A stretch of DNA of 64,000 nucleotides, from positions 1,151,001 through 1,215,000 of the forward strand of contig NC_020888.1 of the NCBI RefSeq assembly GCF_000355675.1. The letters are read 5' to 3'. The translations under genes were made by a program, and so were the position numbers. This DNA comes from Thalassolituus oleivorans MIL-1. Its GTDB lineage: Bacteria > Pseudomonadota > Gammaproteobacteria > Pseudomonadales > Oceanobacteraceae. Under the pieces are notes generated by a model that was not told where the DNA came from, made no database searches, and worked only from the letters and a program-made list of their open reading frames with translations. The stretch's first letter is position 1. Each line of letters opens with the position of its first letter. Below are positions 45,302 through 53,451 of this stretch, piece by piece.

Positions 45302-46348
45302 TCAGTGACCGACCGCCATCGCATGGTGACGATTGTTCTGGCGAAATTGAGCCGGACTTTGATTCACTTCTTTAATAAATATTCGGTCTAGAGTACGACG
45401 ACCCGATAAACCAATTTGCAGAGCGATCTGTTCGATACTGTCTTCAGAAGCAATGAGCATCTGCTTAGCTGTTTCTAATCGCACTTGCGTAACGATTTGC
45501 TTAAGCGACGTATTTTCGCGATGCAAATGACGATTGAGAGTGCGTGCACTGATATGGAAGTAGTTAGCAACTTCTTGCTGATTCGCATTTAAGCGGATTT
45601 TGTCCTGCATGAGCGCTTTACGAATTCTTTCTGCCAAAGACCCCGAACGTGCGAGTTTGCGATATTGTTCTTCAACTTCACGCTTCATCATGCTGAGGAT
45701 GTGAGGGTTTGTTTTGTGTAACCCTTCGTCTAGCCACTTGCTGTGTAGCTGAATGCTGCACTCGTCGGCATTGTATTGCACTGTTGTCCGCCACTGCTGA
45801 CTGTGCTGTTGCTGGTACTGTGTTGCAGGGAACGGCACATTGATGCCGACAACTTCTAACTCTGCTCCACACAACTGACGCATCCAGTTCAGCATAATAC
45901 TGATAATGATTTCAGTACGATGACGCTGACTCGCAAGAAAAGCATTATCGTGAACAGGGAGTTTGATCTTAATGATGTTGTCGCGGGTGCGGGTGACGTT
46001 TACTTCAAGGAGGTCGCTCAGCAAGGGCGAGAACTTCTCCATGTAGTAGAGTGCTTCACGCAATGTGTTGCTGCACAGGAATAAATGCTGCAATTGGCAA
46101 CTACTGTGCGTATTGAACTTATGCGGCGGTTGAACACACAAAGCTTCATTGCCTGTTGTTTGGATCAACTGACCAATGAGTTCATCTGCGTCTTCAATAC
46201 TAATGCGACTGTCCGGATCTTTCAGCTGTTTCAAAACACGCTGGATTCCTTCCGAGGCATCCGGCATCTCTTCAAAAGAGCGTGCTCCGGCATTTTCCAG
46301 CAGAGGCCGGATCAGTGCAGTTGATACGTAACCTTTTTCCATGTTCAT
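45302..46348 (-). CDS. AraC-family transcriptional regulator
   Basis: 348 residues. N-terminal Arabinose-operon-regulator-like domain of the OruR/ArgR-type (AraC_E; about 15-205), then an AraC double helix-turn-helix at about 245-340 (NQQEVANYFHISARTLNRHL, IEQIALQIGLSGRRTLDRIF, NQSPAQFR). Targets unknown. Its upstream gap holds an inverted repeat at 46447-46482 that could be its own operator. The second ATG at 46342 is an alternative start; neither has a clear ribosome site. Confidence 0.87.
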   Translation of the reverse strand: MNMEKGYVSTALIRPLLENAGARSFEEMPDASEGIQRVLKQLKDPDSRISIEDADELIGQLIQTTGNEALCVQPPHKFNTHSSCQLQHLFLCSNTLREALYYMEKFSPLLSDLLEVNVTRTRDNIIKIKLPVHDNAFLASQRHRTEIIISIMLNWMRQLCGAELEVVGINVPFPATQYQQQHSQQWRTTVQYNADECSIQLHSKWLDEGLHKTNPHILSMMKREVEEQYRKLARSGSLAERIRKALMQDKIRLNANQQEVANYFHISARTLNRHLHRENTSLKQIVTQVRLETAKQMLIASEDSIEQIALQIGLSGRRTLDRIFIKEVNQSPAQFRQNNRHHAMAVGH

Positions 46349-46651
46349 AGTGGCAATGTCTGATCAGTGAGTTTGTTGTTATTTTTCTAACTATTCCGTT
46401 AGCAAAAACCAGTCCAGCAAATTAGGCGGCATAAATCAGGCTTTATGGTAACCCTAGGTGCCCATTTTTGTCACCTGTTACCAAATGTAGCACAGCTTTG
46501 ACCCAATTGTGAGAAAGTATGACACCAATTGCTGACAGAAGTTTTCAATTGAAAAAAAAGAGGGATAAGTGGCACGAAAGTGCCCAAGCAAGCTGAAATA
46601 AGGTGTTTTCTTGCGTTGGGCCTTGGTATTTCTAATGATTATGTATTGCTT
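46349..46651. promoter_or_regulatory. 303-bp region upstream of the AraC gene
   Basis: No gene was found. It contains the inverted repeat at 46447-46482, several A-rich tracts near 46550 and presumably the AraC promoter on the minus strand. The preceding outer-membrane gene ends at 46652 with no clear terminator seen. Confidence 0.45.
46447..46482. promoter_or_regulatory. Imperfect inverted repeat, possible operator
   Basis: Left arm GGTAAC-CCT-AGGTG and right arm CACCTGTTACC match over 11 bases with a 3-base bulge, loop 11. It sits about 100-135 bases before the AraC start codon, a normal place for autoregulation; AraC proteins usually prefer direct repeats, so another factor is possible. 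Confidence 0.35.
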
Positions 46652-47332
46652 TTAGAACTCGTATTGCAATCCGAGAGTCAGAAGCTGGAAGCGAGCTCTT
46701 GGAAAAATCTGACTATCTAGCGCCGTAGTCTCCAACTCGGCGCGAATTGTCATGCTTTTATAAGCATTCCATAAAAAACCACCACCAGTAATTAAATCGA
46801 CCGCTGAGGTTTCACTCGATTTTGAGATACGTCGAGTGCTGCTGCCGTCTTCATAGGCCACGATTTCTACTTCATCGTACTTAGCGACCCAAGCGTTTGC
46901 TCCACCTTTGATAAAAAAGTCGATGGTGTCAGTAAGGCCAAAACGGTAGCGCATAGTGATTAGAAAACTACGAGGATGAACCGTACTCAATCCTGTGTAG
47001 GTTGCTGACGCCTGGATATCATCTGTTGCTCCTGCTCGATCAACACTTCCTGATTGAATGTTATTAAAGCGTGGCGCAACGCCATCTCCTGCTGCGCTGA
47101 AATCTGCTACGGGATCATCGAAACCAGCTTCACCCATATCGAGCAACGCAAGTTCCATCGATAGGTTTTCAGTGATGTTCGGACCAATAACGATGCGGAA
47201 GTTTTCGCTGAATTGATCCATGTCCTGCGAATCAGTAATACCAGCGGTAACGCCGACAAAGCCTTCGCCTGCCAAAACTAGCGATGGGATCATGAGAGCA
47301 GCAAGGGCTCCAAGGGTAGCGGTTAAGCGCAT
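46652..47332 (-). CDS. Outer-membrane beta-barrel protein (OmpW-like)
   Basis: 226 residues from ATG 47332 (an ATG at 47344 adds four residues). Signal peptide ending LVLAGEGF. Alternating strands throughout, FFIKGGANAWVAKYDEVEI, a glycine-rich turn and final LLTLGLQYEF ending in Phe, which is the outer-membrane insertion signal. The size fits 8-stranded OmpA/OmpW-like barrels. Function unknown; perhaps a small pore or stress-induced protein. It is upstream of the AraC gene on the same strand but 303 bases away. Confidence 0.8.
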   Translation of the reverse strand: MRLTATLGALAALMIPSLVLAGEGFVGVTAGITDSQDMDQFSENFRIVIGPNITENLSMELALLDMGEAGFDDPVADFSAAGDGVAPRFNNIQSGSVDRAGATDDIQASATYTGLSTVHPRSFLITMRYRFGLTDTIDFFIKGGANAWVAKYDEVEIVAYEDGSSTRRISKSSETSAVDLITGGGFLWNAYKSMTIRAELETTALDSQIFPRARFQLLTLGLQYEF

Positions 47333-47344
47333 GAGAGAATCCAT

Positions 47345-47726
47345 TTTTGTTATTGTTAATGTCAGTCAGTTGGTAGCTTTATGATCGTTTCATAGAGAAC
47401 GCGACACAGTCATTTATTGGCTGCTACAAACTACCGTCTAGTATACTGACTATTATTTCAGTGGTCATAATACCAGCAGGCTAGCCAAGATAAAGCCAAT
47501 CTTTTCATTATGTCGGCAATTGGCTTTAGGATGAGATCTTCCTATTGCTAGGTGAGGCTTTTCTATTGAAGAGTTTGCAAAATTCGTGGCACTCCTAGTA
47601 GGCCAATGTGTCGGTTATATTGTGTCATATTGTCTCCAATTGACCTTTATACGTTGAATCACTGTTTCTTTTATAAAAAAAATTAGATAGCGTGCAAAAC
47701 CACGTGTTCTTATAACTGAAGGTAAT
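47345..47726. promoter_or_regulatory. Divergent intergenic region
   Basis: 382 bases between the outer-membrane barrel gene (minus) and the STAS-like gene (plus). AT-rich; TATACT- and TATAAT-like hexamers are visible, but no site is sure. No small gene or hairpin of note. Confidence 0.4.
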
Positions 47727-48137
47727 ATGTCAATTCGAGACACCGATCAATTACCTAAGCCGATAACGCGTCTTGGTGATGACGGTATTGTGTACCACGA
47801 TCTGACGGATCTAAGCCATTTAAGTGTTGATTTAATGCGCTTTCTTTATGGACAGCGTTTGCGTTTGACGGGAAAGGCAAGGCGTCCTGTTGTGATGTTA
47901 GCGCAACACATTCTAACGGTGGATTTTGAAGTCCAGTTATTTGCGTCTCATCCTCAGATCTTAGAATCAACAGAAGCAGTTGCTATTGTAGGGACTTCTT
48001 TTATGTTGCGTCATTTAACCTCGATGTTTCTGTCTTATCACGCGCCTGGTTATCCAGTGGCATTGTTTGATGAAGTAGGAGAGGCTAAGGAATGGGTTTT
48101 GGGGGGCGTTAAATCGTCGATAAAACCACAAGCCTGA
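47727..48137 (+). CDS. STAS/SEC14-like (DUF7793-type) protein
   Basis: 136 residues, AAGG before ATG. The pattern is a mixed alpha/beta domain with RRPVVMLAQHILTVDFEV in the middle, EAVAIVGTSFMLRHLTSMFL, and a final PVALFDEVGEAKEWVLG, as in STAS/SEC14-like single-domain proteins. Cytoplasmic, no helix. Role unknown; members are thought to bind regulators or lipids. Convergent with the MaoC gene. Confidence 0.6.
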   Translation: MSIRDTDQLPKPITRLGDDGIVYHDLTDLSHLSVDLMRFLYGQRLRLTGKARRPVVMLAQHILTVDFEVQLFASHPQILESTEAVAIVGTSFMLRHLTSMFLSYHAPGYPVALFDEVGEAKEWVLGGVKSSIKPQA

Positions 48138-48153
48138 GTAATTAGGCCTGTGG
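48126..48153. terminator. Hairpin between convergent genes
   Basis: CCACAAGCCT/AGGCCTGTGG, 10 bp with one mismatch and an 8-base loop, spanning the stop codon of the STAS-like gene. No clear T-run. Possible terminator or transcript end. Confidence 0.35.
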
Positions 48154-48175
48154 CTTGAGCACTTCCAAGTTCGGC

Positions 48176-49054
48176 TTATAGCTTAATGATTTGCCCTTTC
48201 ATATGTACTTTTTGGCCTTTGTCATCGCGTAGATCAAAGTTGATGCCAGCGTCGCTTTCGGTGTAGTTAAATTCCACCTTAGACGGTAAAAATACCGGTA
48301 ACTTAAATTCAACACTAATGGTGCAGGCTTCAGAATTTACTTTTTTGTATAAAGCTGCTGCTGCGCGAGCTTTGCTCCACATGCCATGAGCAATATGACC
48401 TTTGAAACCAAATAGTTTTGCTGGAATAGAATGCAAATGAATAGGATTGGTATCGCCTGATACGCGGGCATAACGACGACCTAAGTCAGTAGCTAAAATC
48501 CAACGTTCTTTCATTTGGAAATCAGGCAAGGCTGGACGGGGAGTATTATTTTTTGCTTTCTTAGGAGCGCCAGGTCCTGTAACTCGAGCTAAGTTGGTGC
48601 TTGTGCCTTCCCAAACTAATTCTCCACCAATGCGGACTTCTGTTTGAATGTCGAATTCCAAGCCCTTGCTAGTACGCTCACCCTCAGCAAAAAAGCAACG
48701 AATATCCATCTTCTCATCAACATGAATTGCACGGTGCTGAGTAATACTGTTGCGGATGTGAACCATGCCCATTGGTGTAACCGGAAAAGATTCATGTAGC
48801 ATCATTTCCATATGCAACGGGAACGCGAGGGTATGTGCGTAGGTGATAGGCAATAAATTGGAGTTATCGTCGAAACCACAAACGCGGGCATAGGCAGAAA
48901 CGCGGGCTTGGTTGGTGCGAACATTGTTTTGCACAGCTTCGACTTTGGGTAAATCGGCTTTGCCATTCTTGGTCACTTTCTGGATAACACAACGAGCGTA
49001 CTGACTCAGGTTGCCAGGAGTCGCATTAAATTGCATGTGCGTAGCTTGATTCAT
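48176..49054 (-). CDS. MaoC-like hot-dog hydratase
   Basis: 292 residues, two hot-dog halves. The second holds the hydratase-2 motif RYARVSGDTNPIH (Asp/His catalytic pair) then GHIAHGMWSKARAA. Such (R)-specific enoyl-CoA hydratases supply 3-hydroxyacyl-CoA for polyhydroxyalkanoate synthesis or act on modified fatty acids; some lack activity. Divergent from an AraC regulator, which probably controls it (inference). The C-terminus is basic (MKGQIIKL). Confidence 0.85.
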   Translation of the reverse strand: MNQATHMQFNATPGNLSQYARCVIQKVTKNGKADLPKVEAVQNNVRTNQARVSAYARVCGFDDNSNLLPITYAHTLAFPLHMEMMLHESFPVTPMGMVHIRNSITQHRAIHVDEKMDIRCFFAEGERTSKGLEFDIQTEVRIGGELVWEGTSTNLARVTGPGAPKKAKNNTPRPALPDFQMKERWILATDLGRRYARVSGDTNPIHLHSIPAKLFGFKGHIAHGMWSKARAAAALYKKVNSEACTISVEFKLPVFLPSKVEFNYTESDAGINFDLRDDKGQKVHMKGQIIKL

Positions 49055-49237
49055 AGTGAACAGTCCTTGGGGCGATACAGGCCAAGTTATAACAAGGCAA
49101 ACAGTTTACAATGAACTTGTCTCTGGCCTCATTGGCGCTTAGCCTATGTCGTTTGCGTCACTTTGGTCAATAAGGCTTGCAGCCTTTGCGCTATGTGGCA
49201 GAATTCCACCAATACTCGCAAGGAATATCAATAACTT

Positions 49238-50254
49238 ATGTCTGGCGGAATGGCAGAATTAAGAGACTCAGGCATTATGATTCAGTTAGCTCACCAAGCG
49301 ATGCTGAAGATGGGCTTAGATGTTTCTGAAGTGTGTAAACGACTGGGGATAACTCCAGAGTTGCTGACTGACCGCAATTTGCGTACCCCGCATGAAGCTC
49401 AGGGCTTGTTCTGGAGCGTTATGGAGGAGGTTAGCCAAGATCCAAACATTGGTTTGCATCTCGGTGAAAATATGCCGGTTTATAAAGGTCAGGTGTTGCA
49501 GTATCTGTTTCTTTCTAGCCCTACGTTTGGCGACGGGCTTGCTCGTGCATTCAATTATCAACGTCTACTGAGTGACGCCTCGCAAGCCAGTGTGGAAGTT
49601 CACGACGGTTTGGCATGTATCGTTGTCGACAGTGTGAGCGAATTGTTGGGTTCATTACGTCACTTGAACGAGTGTATGGTGCTTGGTTTGATAGGATTCT
49701 TCCGTTATGTGACGGATGGTGCATTTCGTCCTTCGGCGATCGATTTTTCCCATTCTGCGCCTACTGATACTAGCGAATACGAACGTATATTTGGTTGCCC
49801 TGTACGTTTTTCAGAGCCAGAAACACGCATCCACTTTGACATTCAATTACTCGATTTACCGTCATTGCATGCTGAACCAGAGTTATTGCAGCTGCATGAA
49901 AAGCTTGCCAGTGAACATGTGGCCAAGCTCGAGCGGCAAGATGTGGTCACTCGGGTGTACAAAGTATTTGGTGAGGTATTAGAAACCGGCCAAGTAAATT
50001 TAGAAGACGTAGCATCAAGGTTGAATATTAAATCGCGAACGCTACGCACTCGCTTGGCTGAAGCTGGCACTAACTTCAACCAATTGTTGGCTGACTATCG
50101 TTGTAACTTGGCAAAGAAACTGTTGTCGGGAACGGATGAGAGTATCGACGAAATCGTTTATCTCACGGGCTTTTCGGAACCCAGCACATTTTATCGGGCG
50201 TTTAAGCGCTGGACCAATCAAACTCCTGTCGAATATCGCAATAGCCGCCGCTGA
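49238..50254 (+). CDS. AraC-family transcriptional regulator
   Basis: 338 residues. AraC_E-type sensing domain (about 20-215; RLGITPELLTDRNLRTPHEA, NIGLHLGENM) and AraC helix-turn-helix domain (about 235-335; VNLEDVASRLNIKSRTLRTRL, SIDEIVYLTGFSEPSTFYRAF, TPVEYR). Divergent from the MaoC hydratase with 183 bases between, the usual layout for a regulator and its target. Ligand unknown; AraC_E relatives respond to fatty or aromatic compounds. Confidence 0.88.
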   Translation: MSGGMAELRDSGIMIQLAHQAMLKMGLDVSEVCKRLGITPELLTDRNLRTPHEAQGLFWSVMEEVSQDPNIGLHLGENMPVYKGQVLQYLFLSSPTFGDGLARAFNYQRLLSDASQASVEVHDGLACIVVDSVSELLGSLRHLNECMVLGLIGFFRYVTDGAFRPSAIDFSHSAPTDTSEYERIFGCPVRFSEPETRIHFDIQLLDLPSLHAEPELLQLHEKLASEHVAKLERQDVVTRVYKVFGEVLETGQVNLEDVASRLNIKSRTLRTRLAEAGTNFNQLLADYRCNLAKKLLSGTDESIDEIVYLTGFSEPSTFYRAFKRWTNQTPVEYRNSRR

Positions 50255-50273
50255 TCGGGTTGGCGGTTATTGC
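50238..50273 (+). terminator. Probable terminator overlapping the AraC stop codon
   Basis: 12-bp stem GCAATAGCCGCC/GGCGGTTATTGC with one mismatch, followed by CTTTAATT. The stem overlaps the last codons of the regulator gene. Confidence 0.55.
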
Positions 50274-50412
50274 CTTTAATTGGCTTATGTCGTCTAGCTC
50301 TGCCTTATTATTGAATTTTATTCACTGAAGTGTTCAAAAAATGAACTGGTAGTTCGTAGTGTCTGAGTTCATTGTGGTGACCTACCCAATGGAAAATTCG
50401 CAGGTTGACGTT

Positions 50413-50700
50413 ATGAATAGCTCAAATCAGAACTCGCTCATTAATCCTTTAGTTGATCATGAACTCGCGTTACGAGACTACACGCAATGGCGCAAGTCGT
50501 TAGTTGAAGAGGAGATCATGACCCTAGAAGCGACACTTCAGCTAACGGAGCAAGCGTTGACCGCCGCATACCGAACCTTGTTGGTCATGCGCTACCGTCA
50601 ATTCAATTCGCAGCAATTGTTAGATGCTATTGACGAGCAAGCGATTACTTGGTCGGTCGAATTGCCCCATGAGTATCAACAAGGCGCAATTTGTTACTAG
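50413..50700 (+). CDS. Small uncharacterised protein (95 aa)
   Basis: 95 residues from ATG 50413 (AGGTT upstream; a GTG at 50359 and an ATG at 50389 are alternatives). Highly helical and charged: HELALRDYTQWRKSLVEEEI, then TLQLTEQALTAAYRTLLVMRYRQ. No signal peptide or membrane helix, no cysteine pair. I do not recognise it. It has its own terminator at 50713, supporting a real gene. Confidence 0.55.
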   Translation: MNSSNQNSLINPLVDHELALRDYTQWRKSLVEEEIMTLEATLQLTEQALTAAYRTLLVMRYRQFNSQQLLDAIDEQAITWSVELPHEYQQGAICY

Positions 50701-50712
50701 TTGAAGTTGCAT

Positions 50713-50745
50713 AGGCCACTGAATTTACATCAAGTGGCCTTTTTG
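50713..50745 (+). terminator. Intrinsic terminator
   Basis: 8-bp stem AGGCCACT/AGTGGCCT, 12-base loop, then TTTTT. It begins 12 bases after the small protein stop. Confidence 0.85.
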
Positions 50746-50816
50746 AATAATTTTTGCTCAAGTTTTGCATTTTCTGGTCGATAGACTAACCACAATGCAA
50801 GGCCCGGGAGATACCC

Positions 50817-51908
50817 ATGAGCATACAGTTTAATAATTCACTAAATTCCTATCATTCTCTAACGTCAGGCCATAAGTATTCCGGGCATTCTGCGGATGGC
50901 GCTGCGCGTAAATCTACAACAGAAACGAGCACTGATTCGACAGAAGCTACACAAGCGACTGCGAAAGCGGCTCCAACCGTTGTGCAAGGTCCAAAACAGA
51001 GTGCGCAAGATACCGCTGCTAATATTTTGGCTCACGTCACGGCAGGTATTGAGTCATTACGTGACCAAGGGGCTGGCGAAGAGCGTATTCAACAGCGTAT
51101 TGATGCGGCCCGATCTGGAATATCCAAAGGCTATGCTGATGCCGAGGATATGCTTGATAGCATGGGGTTGCTCGATGACGAGATGAAAGCGCAAATTACC
51201 GCGAGTCGTAAACTGGTCGATGACGGTCTTGATGCCTTGGCGAATCCAGACCAATCGGCACCTGCAGATGTCGCCGCCACTACTGAGACCGATTCTGTTC
51301 TTACTAATCAGGCAGTTACATCTGAACGCAGTGTAAGAGGTAGTTCAAATACCTTGTCGATGCAGGTTGTTACGCGAGATGGCGATAAAGTCACGGTTAA
51401 TTTCAAACATCAGCAAGGCCAATTTAGTGTAAGCAATGGCTCGAATAGTTTGTCCGGCTCTACGTTTTCACAAAACTTCGAATTAGAAGTCGAAGGCTCG
51501 TTAGATCAAGGTGAATTAGATGCGCTTTCTGCCTTGTTTGATGATGTTAAATCGCTAAGTGATAAGTTTTTTGGTGGCGACCTCGGCGCAGCATTAGGAG
51601 AGGCGATGAATTTAGGCTTCGATGGCAATGAGCTTGCGTCGATGAGCTTAGATCTACGTCAGCGCTCATTTTCGTCAGTCAGTCGTGCTTATGCGGCTGG
51701 AGCTCCTTCATTACCAACGCCGAAATTGGATTCGCTGCAATCGCCGTTAGCGCAATATGTCGACGAGTATATCAAAGCGTTAGATAAAGCGAGCCCTCTG
51801 GCAGAGCCACGCACAACACTGCAAGACATGATGCAGCAATGGTTACCGGAAAAACCGGATTACCATATATTGCAAAGCTTTAATGAAGGCCTAAATCGCC
51901 TACTCTGA
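50817..51908 (+). CDS. DUF5610 domain protein
   Basis: 363 residues. Low-complexity Ser/Thr/Ala-rich amino third (about 20-65), then DUF5610-like helical domain (about 65-160: QSAQDTAANILAHVTAGIES, DAARSGISKGYADAEDMLD), a beta-rich middle with TRDGDKVTVNFKHQQG and a helical C-terminus. No signal peptide. DUF5610 proteins are uncharacterised. GGGAG before ATG. Separate transcript from the preceding small gene. The amphipathic repeats hint at a cytoplasmic or secreted structural role; unclear. Confidence 0.75.
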   Translation: MSIQFNNSLNSYHSLTSGHKYSGHSADGAARKSTTETSTDSTEATQATAKAAPTVVQGPKQSAQDTAANILAHVTAGIESLRDQGAGEERIQQRIDAARSGISKGYADAEDMLDSMGLLDDEMKAQITASRKLVDDGLDALANPDQSAPADVAATTETDSVLTNQAVTSERSVRGSSNTLSMQVVTRDGDKVTVNFKHQQGQFSVSNGSNSLSGSTFSQNFELEVEGSLDQGELDALSALFDDVKSLSDKFFGGDLGAALGEAMNLGFDGNELASMSLDLRQRSFSSVSRAYAAGAPSLPTPKLDSLQSPLAQYVDEYIKALDKASPLAEPRTTLQDMMQQWLPEKPDYHILQSFNEGLNRLL

Positions 51909-51975
51909 TTAAGCTTTACCTAATAGTCAGCCCCTTTGCGCAGCGGTATACTCGTACCAGTTGTGGAGGGGTTTA

Positions 51976-52227
51976 ATGACATTTGTATTATTCGGTACTG
52001 ATGGATGCCATCTGTGTGATATTGCTGCTCAATTGGTGGTCGTTGCCGCAGAAGGTATAGAAGTAACTATCTATCAGGAAGATATTGCCGAGTCAGACCT
52101 TCTTGTTGAGCGCTACGGCACAAGAATCCCCGTCATTTTGAACGAACTCACCGAACAAGAATTAAACTGGCCGTTCTCTGCAGAACAGGCTCGTGAATTT
52201 TTGCTCAACAATAACAAGAGGAACTGA
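51976..52227 (+). CDS. Small glutaredoxin-family protein
   Basis: 83 residues. Thioredoxin-like fold with CHLC (residues 11-14, after FGTDG), cis-proline in YGTRIPVIL and WPFSAEQAREFL near the end, as in the DUF836 glutaredoxin-like family. ATG 51976 has GGAGGGG upstream; an earlier frame start would add five residues. The following lipoprotein gene begins 3 bases after its stop, so they are co-transcribed. Likely thiol redox, partner unknown. Confidence 0.85.
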   Translation: MTFVLFGTDGCHLCDIAAQLVVVAAEGIEVTIYQEDIAESDLLVERYGTRIPVILNELTEQELNWPFSAEQAREFLLNNNKRN

Positions 52228-52230
52228 CCC

Positions 52231-52953
52231 GTGAAATTACGTTTCATTCTGGCTGTAATGGCCGCGCTCATTATTCAAGGTTGTGCACAGACACCGTTAT
52301 CGCCAAAAGGTGAGGCTGTCTTCTACGCATTGCAAGCCGATACTATGCTGCGTACTTGGGTTTCTCAATGTCGCGACGTCAGCCCTCGTGCACGTCAAGC
52401 TGGGTTAACGGCTCGTAATAACTGGTGGGAGCGCAATGGTCCATTTGTTGAGGGAGCTGATTTTGGCTTGGCGTACAATATTGTCACCGTGACCGATACT
52501 CGAGCGGATACAGGTGCTCGTTTAGCCATGGCGATGACATGGGAGGTCACCGAGCGTGCTGAAGAAACCGTCACTAAGTTGATGGACAAAGCGGGTGATG
52601 AAGAAGGACGCGAAGAATTGTGTATTAAGATTCTTGGCCAATACAATCAAGGTAAGTGGGATCTACACGGTTCTGACGAAACCTACAATGAATTAGTAAC
52701 GTTACAACGTCGTTCAGTCAATGATGCCGAAATACTGGATTTGCGTCGCGGCATGGTGGAGTTAAAGACTCAGCGTCAATATGGTCGTTCTTTATACGTG
52801 GTTGAAAAGTTATCGAAGCGTGAGGGTTGCCCAAATGCCGAAGTGCAATTGTTGAAAGGCGAATGGCCTTATGAAATTTATGATGTCTCATGTCCTGGTG
52901 CGAATCATTTATTGATGCGCTGTGAGTGGGGCAATTGCTTAGTTTTACAATAA
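52231..52953 (+). CDS. Uncharacterised lipoprotein
   Basis: 240 residues, GTG start with GAGGAA upstream. Signal with lipobox LIIQGC (Cys18). The body has several cysteines (SQCRDVS, EELCIKI, EGCPN, SCPGAN, RCEWGNC), suggesting disulfides in the periplasm. I do not recognise the family. It follows the glutaredoxin-like gene by 3 bases, a possible thiol-handling link (inference). Good terminator after it. Confidence 0.7.
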   Translation: MKLRFILAVMAALIIQGCAQTPLSPKGEAVFYALQADTMLRTWVSQCRDVSPRARQAGLTARNNWWERNGPFVEGADFGLAYNIVTVTDTRADTGARLAMAMTWEVTERAEETVTKLMDKAGDEEGREELCIKILGQYNQGKWDLHGSDETYNELVTLQRRSVNDAEILDLRRGMVELKTQRQYGRSLYVVEKLSKREGCPNAEVQLLKGEWPYEIYDVSCPGANHLLMRCEWGNCLVLQ

Positions 52954-52962
52954 ATAATTGTT

Positions 52963-53000
52963 AAAAAAACCGCTCACAATGTGTTGTGAGCGGTTTTTTT
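52963..53000. terminator. Bidirectional intrinsic terminator
   Basis: A-run, stem ACCGCTCACAA/TTGTGAGCGGT, T-run between the convergent lipoprotein and ComEA-like genes. It serves both. Confidence 0.92.
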
Positions 53001-53007
53001 ATATCTG

Positions 53008-53295
53008 CTATTCGATTGCTAACAGAGCTTTATTCTTTTCTATTGTGGCTGCGCCAATTCCTTTTACGGCCGATAACTCTTCGAAAGAAGAGAATTTTCC
53101 GTGTGCTTCGCGATAAGCGACAATGGCTTCAGCTTTCGCCTTACCTATGCCTTTTAGTTCGCTCAATTGTTCAACGCTGGCGTTGTTAATATTAATTAAA
53201 CTCTGGCTTGGTTCTCCCGCAAGCGTAGGAATAGCAATCGCCATTAAGCAGCTGAGGAAAAAGGTTTTGCAGGCTAATTTGAAGTGATTTTGCAT
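53008..53295 (-). CDS. ComEA-like helix-hairpin-helix periplasmic protein
   Basis: 95 residues from ATG 53295, which has GGAG upstream; the next ATG upstream (53307) lacks one. Signal peptide ends near IPTLAGEPS. The mature part is ININNASVEQLSELKGIGKAKAEAIV and a second hairpin (VKGIGAATIEKN), the DNA-binding helix-hairpin-helix of ComEA, which draws DNA into the periplasm during natural transformation. Gammaproteobacterial copies are short like this. No other competence gene is near. Confidence 0.88.
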   Translation of the reverse strand: MQNHFKLACKTFFLSCLMAIAIPTLAGEPSQSLININNASVEQLSELKGIGKAKAEAIVAYREAHGKFSSFEELSAVKGIGAATIEKNKALLAIE

Positions 53296-53372
53296 AACAT
53301 GCTCCATATGTCATTGGGTTGAGATATAACCCTAAAACCTTAATTACGTTTTGAACATCGGACGTTAGAGTG

Positions 53373-53402
53373 AAAAAAAAGCCGGCAATGCCGGCTTTTT
53401 TT
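53373..53402. terminator. Bidirectional intrinsic terminator after topA
   Basis: A8, stem GCCGGC/GCCGGC with loop AAT, T7. On the minus strand it follows the topA stop by about 50 bases and precedes the ComEA-like gene. Confidence 0.9.
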
Positions 53403-53451
53403 AACACTTTTTTATGATTTGATTATCAGACTCAAATCACTTTGTTGTGGT

